Source of the DNA: Mercurialis annua
Taxonomy: Eukaryota > Streptophyta > Magnoliopsida > Malpighiales > Euphorbiaceae
NCBI RefSeq assembly: GCF_937616625.2
Contig: NC_065571.1
Coordinates: forward strand, 50,453,651 to 50,517,650
Length of the DNA: 64,000 bases
Reading direction: 5' to 3'
Shown piece after piece: positions 23,324 to 33,350 of the stretch. Position 1 is the first letter of the stretch, and every line of letters starts with the position of its first letter. The position numbers and the translations under genes were made by a program. Below the pieces are notes generated by a model that saw only the letters and a program-made list of their open reading frames with translations, did no database searches and had not been told where the DNA came from.

Positions 23324-23915
23324 TGATGGATACCGAATCCTACTGAAAGTATAATGGAGCCGAGTTGCAGGAGATCCACTCTCAGGCGACACCGGACTCC
23401 CCCTGAAGACGGAAAGATATGAAGGAGATACCGAATCTCTAAGATTCGGTAACACACTAATAAAGACCGAATCCCACATGATCCGCCAAGAGCGCGTCAG
23501 GTCCGGGATTCGGTAAACGACTAAATATGGAAATCTTGTCCTATTTGGACACAAACACTACATATGGAAGGATAAGCTCTACTTTAGGAAGATAAGACTA
23601 TTTAGGAAGACGTTCCTAAATAGGACTCTTATCAGATTAAGGTAGATCTCGACAAATCAGGAGAATCCTTGCGATACGGCCGAATCCCTACAAAGTAGGA
23701 TTCACCTGCCTAATACAACTCTACTAGGTATATTCGACTACTATAAAAGGAGCATGAGGTATGCCTAGAATCACAATTACATTCATATACTCAAAACGTT
23801 GCTCAAAGCTCTAAACTGACTTTAGCATCGGAGAGTTAATCGGACAACCACCGTCCGGTTAGCTTCTACCCTGTTTTGCAGGTTCACTCACCGGTTCAGA
23901 AGGCAGACTCCATCA
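23324..23915 (+). repeat. 5' LTR of the young gypsy element
   Basis: Begins TGATGGA and ends TCCATCA, a perfect 7-bp inverse pair. ACTATAAAAGGAGC at about 23740 is the likely TATA box of the LTR promoter. Short inverted words such as CCGAATC/GATTCGG recur in the U3 part. Confidence 0.95.
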
Positions 23916-23917
23916 AT

Positions 23918-23933
23918 TGGCGCCGTCTGTGGG
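23918..23933 (+). other. Primer binding site
   Basis: TGGCGCCGTCTGTGGG begins two bases after the LTR. The first nine bases fit the 3' end of plant tRNA-Asp; the rest fits less well. The same start is used by the decayed element at 14237. Confidence 0.7.
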
Positions 23934-23999
23934 AAAAGCTTAACTAAACTTCAAAAGAAGGGGCTTTTCTGAACTCAAAAACAAATCTCATTGAAGAAG

Positions 24000-26480
24000 A
24001 TGACTTCTGAAAGAGTAAACCTGAAAGACAAACAACCAATGGACCCAAAAAGCACTCCGGAGATAATCAACATGACGGAAGACGGGCTTCTCAACTCCGG
24101 GGAAAAAAGCAACACCGGAGGGCTCTCTTTCTCAACACCCCAGTACCAAACTAATCCAATAAGAGGAAGCATCCCAATTGCTTTCAACCTAAGCACTGAA
24201 GAACAAGCACCAAATGCAGCGGCACAAGATCCACACAGCGAAATGCTGAAAAAGATACTAGAATCTGTACAGGCAAATCTTGACAGATTGGCTAATGAGG
24301 CCAAAAGAACAAACGACAGGCACGAAGAAACTATGAGAATGCTAAGGGAAAACTTCAGCCCTACAGCTCCCAGAAGAAGAGAAAGAACAGGAAATGCAAA
24401 CCCAGGCCGACGGGAGACAAGGGCAGAAAACAACAAAAGCAAGGAACCTCGGACCAGAGGAAACGAAGAGAGGAACGAAGCAAGGAACCAGCGAGAAAAG
24501 GAAACCAGCGAAGAGGAAAGTCCTGACAGAGAAAAATCTAACGAGGAATCACCGGAGGCACCCAGAAATGAGCACAACCAGGAGGACGCCCGAAGCGGTC
24601 TGAATACGAAAAGAGACGAACGAAGGGAGAAGGAAAAAGAAGACGCCCCACCAAGGAGTAAGCGACAAGAAAGAGATGCAGGGAAAGAACAAAATAAGAA
24701 AAAACACCAAGAAGGAGAGGGCGAATCGTCAGAGACACCCCAAAAAAGCAAAGCCACATATGTGGTGGAAGAAGATTTAGAAGAGAAGATCGCCAAAGCG
24801 CTCAAAAAACTAAAATCTGAAGAATTGGACATAGAGGACCTCAGGTTGAAAGGATCACCCCTCTCGCCCGAGATCATGGAGGAAACCATCCCGTACAGCA
24901 TGAAGCTGCCGACCTTGCCAATTTTCAATGGGGAAGGAGACCCCCGAGACCATACCTCTAGGTTCACAGCGACCATGGGGCTACTCAGCGTATCGGACGC
25001 CATCCTTTGCAGGGTTTTCCCTACCACGCTCACGGGCACAGCCCAGAGATGGTATAACAAATTAAAACCAGGCTCGATCAAAAGCTTCGCTTCGCTTTCA
25101 ACAGAATTCCTCAACAGATATCTCACAAACATCCCAGCTAAAACCACTACCAGTATCCTAAGAGCCTGTATCCAAGAAGAAGGAGAAACCCTGCGAAGCT
25201 ACATCGAACGATTCAACAAGCAAGCTATGAAGATAGACAACCTGAACGTCGACATGGCGACAGAAGCATTGCGAGACGGGACGCGATTCGGAAAGCTGGT
25301 GGACAAGCTGCTAGTCAATAAACCCACAACTTTCTCGAACTTAATGGGCATAGCTCAGAAATACTTCGAGTTAGACGAAGGGCGAAGGGCGATTCGCGGA
25401 AAGGAAGCAAAAGGAAAAGAATCAAAAGAGAGATCCAGAGAAAAAACCAAGTCCAAACCTGATGACAGGAGAGGAAGACCCGAAGAAAGCAGACGATTCG
25501 CCCCCCAGACAAGATATGAATCGAGATACGATCCCAGAGATGATGAGAATAACTTCACTCCATTAAACACCAGCCGAACTAATGTCCTCATGTGGATCAA
25601 AGAAAACATCAAAAACGTGGTATGGCCACCCAAAATGAAAGCAGAAGCAAGAGACACCAGAAAGTACTGCAAATTTCACGACGATTACGGACACGAAACG
25701 GATAGCTGCAGAGACTTAAAGGTCGAGATCGAAAGAATGATCGACACAGGAGAACTGAGGAAATTTGTGGCCCGAAAAGAGAAGAGCAATGACAAGGGAG
25801 AAAAAAGAAACAGAGAAGACAAGCCAAAAGAAAAGGAAGACGAGCGCCCATCCAAAATTCTGGGAACCATACACATGATTAATGGTGGAGGGCATAGTAG
25901 CTCCACGATCAGGAGGAAGCAGAGGAAGGAAATAATGAATATACGAGAAACTCACATGCCGCCAGTGATCTTCGATGTAGAAGACTATGAACACGTCAAA
26001 GCACCTCACAACGATGCTTTGGTAGTGACTACTATCATTGTAAATTGGAACATGGAGCGGATCCTTATCGACGAAGGAAGTGCAGTAAACCTCATGACAA
26101 ATGCAGCATACAAAATGTTGGGAGGAACAGCGTCAAGGTTACGCCGAGTCCCAATTCCGCTATCAGGACTCGGTGGACCCTCCATCACCCCGCTGGGAGC
26201 AGTCACCTTGGAAGTAATAATCGGCCCAGAAAGAGGAATGAACAAGAAAATCATGTCACTATTTAACATAGTGGACATGGAATTGACATATAATGCCATC
26301 CTAGGAAGACCTTTCCTCCATGACTCGGCAGCGGTAACCAGCATCAGAGCACTGGCAATGAAGGTACCGACTGAAAAGGGAGTAGTGACGCTGAGAGGAG
26401 ACCAAGGAATAGCCAAGAAGTGCTATGATGAGTCAGTGGTGGATCTCCAAGAAAACAAGACCGAAAAGAAGGAAGAATAG
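24000..26480 (+). CDS. Retrotransposon gag-protease polyprotein
   Basis: 826 codons from the ATG at 24000; the frame is open a little further upstream but starts at TTG. Order: a charged, low-complexity N-terminal third (Arg/Glu/Lys-rich, residues about 100-260), the retrotransposon gag (capsid) domain at about 300-415 with LPIFNGEGDPRDH, RWYNKLKPGSIKSF and EEGETLRSYIERFNKQ, and a zinc-knuckle-like CKFHDDYGHETDSCRDL at about 557-573. An aspartic-protease region at about 685-760 has ILIDEGSAVNLM and ILGRPFLHD. The active-site triad reads D-E-G instead of D-T/S-G, which may weaken the protease. The frame ends just after the point where reverse transcriptase normally begins (KKCYDESV). It has no in-frame stop, as expected for a recently mobile copy. 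Confidence 0.93.
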   Translation: MTSERVNLKDKQPMDPKSTPEIINMTEDGLLNSGEKSNTGGLSFSTPQYQTNPIRGSIPIAFNLSTEEQAPNAAAQDPHSEMLKKILESVQANLDRLANEAKRTNDRHEETMRMLRENFSPTAPRRRERTGNANPGRRETRAENNKSKEPRTRGNEERNEARNQREKETSEEESPDREKSNEESPEAPRNEHNQEDARSGLNTKRDERREKEKEDAPPRSKRQERDAGKEQNKKKHQEGEGESSETPQKSKATYVVEEDLEEKIAKALKKLKSEELDIEDLRLKGSPLSPEIMEETIPYSMKLPTLPIFNGEGDPRDHTSRFTATMGLLSVSDAILCRVFPTTLTGTAQRWYNKLKPGSIKSFASLSTEFLNRYLTNIPAKTTTSILRACIQEEGETLRSYIERFNKQAMKIDNLNVDMATEALRDGTRFGKLVDKLLVNKPTTFSNLMGIAQKYFELDEGRRAIRGKEAKGKESKERSREKTKSKPDDRRGRPEESRRFAPQTRYESRYDPRDDENNFTPLNTSRTNVLMWIKENIKNVVWPPKMKAEARDTRKYCKFHDDYGHETDSCRDLKVEIERMIDTGELRKFVARKEKSNDKGEKRNREDKPKEKEDERPSKILGTIHMINGGGHSSSTIRRKQRKEIMNIRETHMPPVIFDVEDYEHVKAPHNDALVVTTIIVNWNMERILIDEGSAVNLMTNAAYKMLGGTASRLRRVPIPLSGLGGPSITPLGAVTLEVIIGPERGMNKKIMSLFNIVDMELTYNAILGRPFLHDSAAVTSIRALAMKVPTEKGVVTLRGDQGIAKKCYDESVVDLQENKTEKKEE

Positions 26481-27121
26481 GAATGAAAAACGACCCATCA
26501 TCGGTAACGACTCTCCGTCCTACCAGATGGCGTCAAATCTATCTTTAATGCTTTGTATGCCATCTTTTTATCAATAAAAATTCAATTTCGCTACCATCTG
26601 ATTAGCCAGACGAACCAATAAAGAAATAAAAATCAAGAACAGCCACGAATGATTAAATCAAAGACGAAAGAAGAAAAAATAAATTAAAGATCAAACTCAA
26701 GAAAAGCTAAAAGCCAAGAAAATGAGTTTAAATTAACTCAAAGCAAAATCGCCGAACCAGGCAAATCGCCACGAAAGGCTGAGAGCCAAGAAAATGAGTT
26801 TAAATTAACTCAAAGCAAAATAGCCGAACCAGGCAGATCGCCACGAAAGGCTAAAAATGAGTTTAGATTAACTCAGAAAAGGCGAATCGCCAAAAAAGAG
26901 TTTAGATTAACTCGAAACAAAAACAAAAATAAAAAGAGTTTAGATTAACTCTACAAAAAGCAACGCCAAGAACAGGGTTTAGAATAACCCTCGAGGCAAG
27001 ACAAGTACATAAAGATAAGGCAAAAGCACATTTCGAAGAAAAACGAAGAAAATATATTCATAAATTGCGAATTACAAAAAGCAAAATTAATACATCAGCA
27101 AATACAATCAAAAGAAAACTA
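26481..27121. repeat. Array of palindromic GAGTTTA-ATTAACTC motifs between convergent frames
   Basis: Five copies of GAGTTTA(A/G)ATTAACTC start at 26724, 26796, 26859, 26898 and 26936, with a sixth variant GGGTTTAGAATAACCC at 26975. Spacings are about 72, 63, 39, 38 and 39 bp, and the first two sit in a longer direct repeat containing GCCGAACCAGGCA and TCGCCACGAAAGGCT. A poly(A)-like TCAATAAAAATTC is at 26570. The array lies between the ends of gag-protease (+) and the antisense frame (-). Confidence 0.8.
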
Positions 27122-28265
27122 CTAAACACGGTCTTTAGAAATCTTGACGAGGAGATCACGGGCGATGGCCTGGGGATCCAACCCGTTAACCCCAGAAAGA
27201 TCAATATTGGGATTCTGCTCCAGAAGCTTCTTCCCAATCGCAAGGCGATACTCGCTTATCAGAGCAGAGTAAAAAGCCTTCGTATCTAGCAGACGGATAT
27301 GAAGACCTTCAACCTCCGATCTGAGACTATCCCTCTCCCCACCAACAAGGGAATTGATCCGAATGAGCTCCTCAATCTCTTGAGTCAAATCATCGGTCTT
27401 TTTCTCAATCACTTTCACTTGGCGATCATTAATCGCATCCTGCGCCTTGAGCTGCGCCAGAAGGGAATCATGCTCTTCCAAAGAGGCCTTCAATTTCGCC
27501 CTTTCAGACTCAGAAGTCGCCAAAAGAGCAGACAGACGCTCGACCTCCTCCTCGGCACACTGTCGGCGGTCGTTCAATACCAGAACAGATTGAAGAGCCT
27601 ACACACACCAGAAATAATCAAATAAGAAAACAACTGAATACAAAAAACATATTATACTCAAGAAAGAAAGCACTTACAGAGAAACCATGAAAACAAGCCA
27701 GATCGGAAAGCTCCTGACCCGGCCTACCACAGAACCACGTGACATCATCAGGAATCGCCAAAGTCCGGATATATTCCGCTAGCACTCTCGGATTCAGCAA
27801 ACTGGCAGGATCCTGACCTTCGACCCATTGAACCAAGTCTGGAGCAGAAGAAGAGCTTCCAGGAAAACTCTCCCTCGTTGGAGAATCATCGCCAACTCGA
27901 CGTCTTTTTCTAGACGGAGAATCCGGGTCTCGACCTAGATAAATCTCTCCCGAATCAGCAACAACAGGCCCCTCTGAGGCCACACCCCCAACTCCCCCCG
28001 AAACGATAGATGATGCTAGAGGGGGAAGTAGTGACGGAATCGCCTCGTCACCGACTGGAACAGCCGAGTCATCACCATCATCATCATTTATAACAATAAC
28101 CTCAGGCAACGCTACCTCGGCGGGAGCTAGGAGGATATCAACAGGAGCCCCATCCACGACAATGTCGCCAGGAATAACGTTCGCGATAGGAACGTCAGGA
28201 CCACCCATCGGAACGTCCAAATCTACTTGAAATCCGGAAAGGAAATCGTCAGAAGAAGAAGACAT
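27122..28265 (-). CDS. Antisense additional ORF (aORF) of the retroelement, main part
   Basis: Two exons on the minus strand, 27678-28265 and 27122-27598, joined by a GT-AG intron in frame (GFS followed by ALQSVLVLNDRRQ), 354 codons from the ATG at 28265. The first part is acidic and disordered-looking (DDGDDSAVP, PSRKRRRVGDDSP). The second part is a coiled coil (EEEVERLSALLATSESERAK, QEIEELIRINSLVGGERDSL) ending KISKDRV. Additional antisense ORFs near the 3' LTR are described for Tat-type plant gypsy elements; their function is unknown. Transcription would have to start near the 3' LTR and run inwards. Confidence 0.65.
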
Positions 28266-28309
28266 CCTACAAAAGAAACATTAAAAAGAACTTAAGCAAA
28301 TTAATATAC

Positions 28310-28580
28310 CTTGAACAAAAGAGTAGCAAAGATCCGCCAAGCCTCGAGGAGGATCCTCCAAAGGAAACCTAAGACCAGCAGCAAATTGCTCTTCAAAAAG
28401 AACCGCCCTACAAGAAGACCCGGGAGAGTCAGACGCAGCCATATCGGCACCGGGTAATATTACCCTGTAATCAAAAGGAAAACTATACTTAAAATAGATA
28501 TCTAAGACTTCATCCCTACGAAGCTTCGATCGGGTAAAAGCCATAGCAGCGCAAGCATCTTCCACTCGACTAAGAGGCAT
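28310..28580 (-). CDS. aORF N-terminal exon (gypsy-type Transposase_28-like)
   Basis: The minus strand reads from an ATG at 28578-28580: MPLSRVEDACAAMAFTRSKL and later LFEEQFAAGLRFPLEDPP. FEEQFAAGLRFPL recalls the 'putative gypsy type transposon' domain (Pfam Transposase_28), where the hallmark is an aromatic/acidic stretch then GLRFPL. It ends at a donor (TTCAAG-GTATAT), but joining to the acceptor at 28267 shifts the frame and meets a stop. Either the domain has been cut short in this element or the gene starts at 28265. Confidence 0.5.
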
Positions 28581-29108
28581 CCTAGAACAGGGAATCACAA
28601 ACATAAACACAAAATAAGGATCAAACGAAAAATATATTGAAGAACACGTTGAAGAACACATCAAATAACAACAAATACAGAAGAAATTTCCAGAATATAA
28701 AGCATGGAAAATATACAAAGAAGAAAGCCATATTAACATCCAAACGACGAAAGAAAACATACCTGGAAAATCTGGAGAAAACAAATCACGAAGAATCAAA
28801 TAATCAAACGAAGAACGAAAAGGAAATAGCTACAAGAAATGAGAGTAAATTCGAAAAGCAAAGTAAGAGGGAAAAGAAGAAATGCGAAGAGATTAAATAC
28901 AAAACGCTTTTGAATCATTAACCGTTTAATGCCGACACGTGGCAACACAGAATCTTACTAAAAGAAGAAACGTCACCCACAAACATATGAAACGACTCGC
29001 CCGGAATACAAAGCGACTCGCCCGTATAAAAGAACTCAGCTCCAAAAGAGCTAAAATCCACTAAGGCATAAATGCCAAACTACTTCAGCTCACTTGCGGG
29101 GGGGCTAA

Positions 29109-29700
29109 TGATGGATACCGAATCCTACTGAAAGTATAATGGAGCCGAGTTGCAGGAGATCCACTCTCAGGCGACACCGGACTCCCCCTGAAGACGGAAA
29201 GATATGAAGGAGATACCGAATCTCTAAGATTCGGTAACACACTAATAAAGACCGAATCCCACATGATCCGCCAAGAGCGCGTCAGGTCCGGGATTCGGTA
29301 AACGACTAAATATGGAAATCTTGTCCTATTTGGACACAAACACTACATATGGAAGGATAAGCTCTACTTTAGGAAGATAAGACTATTTAGGAAGACGTTC
29401 CTAAATAGGACTCTTATCAGATTAAGGTAGATCTCGACAAATCAGGAGAATCCTTGCGATACGGCCGAATCCCTACAAAGTAGGATTCACCTGCCTAATA
29501 CAACTCTACTAGGTATATTCGACTACTATAAAAGGAGCATGAGGTATGCCTAGAATCACAATTACATTCATATACTCAAAACGTTGCTCAAAGCTCTAAA
29601 CTGACTTTAGCATCAGAGAGTTAATCGGACAACCACCGTCCGGTTAGCTTCTACCCTGTTTTGCAGGTTCACTCACCGGTTCAGAAGGCAGACTCCATCA
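29109..29700 (+). repeat. 3' LTR of the young gypsy element
   Basis: Matches the 5' LTR base for base except position 29615 (A instead of G). It is preceded by the G-rich polypurine tract and followed by the ATAAA target duplication. Confidence 0.95.
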
Positions 29701-30174
29701 ATAAACATAATAATCTATTCAATAGTGGCATAGTCTAAGGTCCAGCGTTGGGCCCGTCCAGCACTAAAAAACAAATATAATAAGATAAAAAATTTACCTC
29801 TAGAAAATTGAGGTTACAAGTAACAAAATATATATTATCGGACCCACATAAAAAATAACAGAAAAATTACTCCACTTCCACTTGCCTTTTTATTAATTCA
29901 TTTATATAACTGAATTACTCCACTGTTCTTTTTCTTTTTCTATGTATATAACTTACATACAATATTTATCATTATTAACACATATCTAACTTATTAAAAT
30001 TAAAATACTCTACAAAAATTAATTAAAGTTAAAATTATTCTTTTAATATTTAATTGTTGAATATAAAAAAATTTAACTATGTTAAATTTTATTAGATAAA
30101 ACAATGCATAATATGAATAAAATAATTAATAAATTAATAAAAGTAATATTAATTTAGATTTGGTGTAGATTTCA

Positions 30175-31850
30175 CCATGACTTCAACATGCACCAACTTG
30201 AAGGGCACTTTCGTCCATATTCACGGTCGAATCTGAATCGGACGTCTTCATGAAAGTTGTAGGTATTTAAGTTACCTTTTCATGAATGTTTTAATCGATG
30301 AAATCCAACGTCGGAAAAACGATTTTTGAATTAGTACATGCATATGTCAAAAGGATGCACACATGCAGCAGTTTCAAAGGCACTTTCGTCCCTTTTTCAT
30401 GTCGAATCCGGATCGGACGTCCTCATGAAAGTTGTAGGTATTCGAGTTACCTTTCCATGGACGTTTTAATCGATGAAATCCGACGTCAAAAAACGATTTA
30501 TAAATTAAATACTGGGACTGGGTACATGCAGATTTCATAAAACTGCACATATGCAGCAGCTTCATGAAAGTTGTAACTTTCCAGGGACGTTTGATTCAAT
30601 GAAATCCGACGTCGGGAGAAAGAGTTATGATATAAATACTAAATCTGAATATATTTAGATTTCACCATGATATACACATGCAGCAGCTTCAAGGCACCTT
30701 TCATCCATGTTCCAGGTCGAATAAGTATTGTATTTCTTCATGAACATTGTAGGTATTCGAGTTACCTTTCCATGGACGTTTGAATCGATGAAATCCAACG
30801 TCGAAAAAACGATTTATGAATTAAATACTAGGACTGGGTACATGCAGATTTCACAAAACTGCACACATGCAGCAGCTTTAAGGGAACTTTCATCCATTTT
30901 TCAGGTTGAATCCGGATTGGACATCTTCATGAAAGTTGCAGGTATTCGAGTTAACTTTCCACGGACGCCTGAATCAGTTAAATCCGACTTCGGAAAAGTA
31001 AGTTTTGATAAAACTACTCATGCTGGTTTTCAAAATTATACTTTTATACTCTTTCTTTCGCCTGAATAGCTACCGATTATTAATAAGTTAAATTCGAGGT
31101 CGGGAAAAACAGTTATGGCATAAATAGCCGGGATGGTTTAAAAAATTCTTCTACTTTTTGTAAAAAGAGCTGGATATATACGGATATAGACAGGTGTAAC
31201 ATTTTGATATACAGGATAGTCCGAGCGATAGTGCGTAAATTTGTCCATGTCTCTACACATTCAGCAGCATTAAGGGACATTTCGTCCCTTTTAGAGGACG
31301 AATTCGGACCGGACATTTTCATAAAAGTTGTAAGTATTCAAGTTAGCTTTCCAGGGATGTTTGCATCAATGAAATCCGATGTTGAAATAACGAGTTATGA
31401 CATAAATACATAATCTGAATATATATAGATTTCAGCATGATATACACATGCAGCAGCTTCAAGGAACCTTTTGTCCATGTTCTAGGTCGAATCCGGATTA
31501 GATGTCTTCATGAAATATGTAGGTATTCGAGTTAAATTTCCATGTACGTTTGAATCGATGAAGTTGGACGTCGGAAAAATGACTTACGAATTAAATACTC
31601 GGACTACATAAATGCAGATTTCACAAAACTGCACACATGCAGCAGCTTAAAGGGAACTTTCGTCCCTTTTCCAGATTGAATCCGGATCGTACATCTTCAT
31701 AAAAGTTGTAGGTATTCGAGTTACCTTTACATGGACGTTTGAATCAGTTAAATCAGATGTCGGAAAAGAGAGTCATGATAATAATACTCAGGCTAGTTTT
31801 TGAAAATATACTTCTATCCCTTTTTCTATCGCCTGAATAGCTACCGATTA
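30175..31850. repeat. Satellite-like tandem repeat, unit about 174-191 bp
   Basis: Degenerate units carrying CATGAAAGTTGTAGGTATTCG, then GTTACCTTTCCATGGACGTT, AATCGATGAAATCCGACGTC, AAAACGATTTATGAATTAAA and ACACATGCAGCAGCTTC. The CATGAAAGTTGTAG landmark recurs near 30249, 30423, 30563 (shortened), 30737, 30928, 31318, 31509 and 31698. Early spacings are near 174 bp and late ones near 190. One unit around 31030-31200 has diverged. Short open frames here are by-products. Confidence 0.8.
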
Positions 31851-31858
31851 TTAGTAAG

Positions 31859-32213
31859 TAAACTTGAAAATAATAAATTTCAGCTAAAGAAAAAATCGTG
31901 GAGAAATTGAACGCGTAATGAATTATTCGGATGAAATAGATTATTATAAATTAATATAAAGGAGATATATTTAAATTGAAAAATTTGGAATAATCAAACT
32001 TACATTTCTCTTATGTTGAATATAAATATTTATAAACCGTTAGCATATTTATATTCAATTTAAGTAAAATATATGTTTAATTATTTTTAATTTCAATTTA
32101 AATATACATCATTTTTAATAATTTTTAATAAATTATTTTATCTGAATAATTCAATACGCATTCAATTTTTCTATGATTTTGATTTAATTTAAAATTTATT
32201 TATTTCAAGTTTA
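31859..32213. mobile_element. Fold-back (long inverted repeat) element
   Basis: Arms of about 150 bp face each other: TAAACTTGAAAATAATAAAT, AAATTGAACGCGTAATGAAT and TATATTTAAATTGAAA on the left, with inverted counterparts on the right ending CAAGTTTA. The loop is under 60 bp. Target duplication not clear. Confidence 0.65.
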
Positions 32214-32528
32214 TTTAGTTGTAATTGTTGGATATAGCAGAGTTAGAGCATGTAATGGATCATCCACGAATAAAAGAAAGATTTTATTAGAAGGAGACTA
32301 TTTAATATTTTTTATGTCATACTTATGGTACAATACTCTTAAGCGCCAATTTTTCACATTTGCATGCCTATTCTGTTACATTTTTACTATTTAGTATATA
32401 CTGCTTAAATTAATTAATTTTTTTCCTATCATAATATCTAATACTACTAATTAAGAATATTTTTCTGATTGTCAAATCAATTAAATCGGATTTTATTATT
32501 CTCTTAAATTATCACTAAATAAATTTAA

Positions 32529-32826
32529 GGGTTAATGTCATAAAACTTTACACATTTTCTCATTTTAATCATGTAGTTTAAATTTTCTTAATTTCATGCA
32601 GGAACTATCACTTTTTCTCAAATTCATGCACGTTGCTGAGGTGTCACGGCTCCATTGGTGTAATCGCTGAGGTGGAGGTCATTTTACACCAATGAATGAG
32701 TGCCACCTCAGCACCGTGCATGAATTTGAGAAAAAGAGGTAGTTCGTGCATGAAAATGAGAAAATTTAAACTGCGTGATTAAAATGAGAAAACATGTAAA
32801 GTTCGTGATTTTTTTGACATTAACCC
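32529..32826. mobile_element. Mutator-like MITE (TSD TAAATTTAA)
   Basis: Arms start GGGTTAATGTCATAAAACTT and end TTTTTTTGACATTAACCC; the central part pairs further around CACCTCAGC. TAAATTTAA flanks both sides (32520-32528 and 32827-32835). Confidence 0.85.
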
Positions 32827-33350
32827 TAAATTTAAAATATACACACACACACACACATATATGATTACAGGCTGATGTAAAATTGTATCTACAAGCTATT
32901 CCATAGATAGTCCATATAAAGCTGTCAGAAATACTGTAAATAACAAAAACATTTATTAATAAATATTTATGTTTAAATAATTAAATTTATTTATATTAAT
33001 TAATTATTAATTATATATGAGAGAATATAGTCACTCTTTTTATTTATGAAAATGAAATTGTAACTATTAAAATATGTAGATTATTTTTACTTTAACTAAT
33101 TCAACAAGTAGCAAGTAACTTTTGTCTTATTAGGTCATCATAATACTTAGTCAATATTAAGTTAAATGGGTCCAGCGCTAGATACTAGAGCGACCCTTTA
33201 ATACTTGGGATAACTGGAAGCTAACATGTGTTGTTCTTCATCGGAATATACTGAAGAAGATATATAAAGATACTATATTTGGAAAGTCAAGCGATGATGA
33301 GGACCGAAGATAATGATCCAATTTTAGTTGCTGATAAGTTAAATAAGTTA

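Larger units (their letters stand above)
23324..29700 (+). mobile_element. Young non-autonomous Ty3/gypsy (Tat-like) retrotransposon
   Basis: A complete structure: 592-bp LTRs at 23324-23915 and 29109-29700, primer site from 23918, gag-protease 24000-26480, antisense frames 27122-28580, and a purine-rich tract GCGGGGGGGCTAA just before the 3' LTR. The host target ATAAA is duplicated exactly (23319-23323 and 29701-29705). The LTRs differ at one base that I can find (G at 23830, A at 29615). Reverse transcriptase, RNase H and integrase are absent, so movement must have relied on a partner in trans. At a commonly used plant rate of 1.3e-8 per site per year, one change in 592 bp corresponds to tens of thousands of years (inference). 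Confidence 0.93.
23133..33203. other. About 10 kb of DNA inserted in the CBF pseudogene
   Basis: CBF homology stops at TTTCTTGG (23132) and resumes at CTTGGGATAACTGG (33204 on). CTTGG at both ends could be a 5-bp target duplication. The insert contains the young gypsy element, a tandem satellite, a fold-back element and a Mutator-like MITE. Its own ends (TGATAACATTAATGG and GAGCGACCCTTTAATA) show no inverted repeat, so the class of the outer insertion is unknown. A (CT)n(AT)n microsatellite lies at 23242-23274. Confidence 0.5.
21560..33326 (-). pseudogene. Third CBF/DREB1 copy, dead and split by transposons
   Basis: Three pieces on the minus strand line up with the intact CBFs: N-terminus 33208-33326, signature plus AP2 plus middle 22674-23132, and C-terminus about 21560-21633. 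The start codon has become TTG (the plus strand reads GATCCAATTTT where intact copies have GATCCATTTT). Single-base losses shift the frame in the AP2 region (CGGAATCCTCAGACG against CGGAATTCCTGAGACG), and the middle piece has small indels. A hAT element splits the C-terminal part and about 10 kb of inserted DNA splits the N-terminal part. The 3' flank homology starts near 21240 and the upstream flank reaches about 37885, so one unit has grown to over 16 kb. Confidence 0.85.

Noticed and set aside
23975..25147. Long open frame of 390 codons antisense to gag
   Set aside because: It is a shadow of the real gag frame: low-complexity Ser/Leu/Phe composition is what the complement of Glu/Lys/Arg-rich codons gives, and it begins at a non-ATG codon.
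30175..31850. CRISPR-like or gene-coding repeat array
   Set aside because: Units are contiguous and degenerate with no spacer structure, and the genome is a plant nuclear one. The open frames repeat with the unit.
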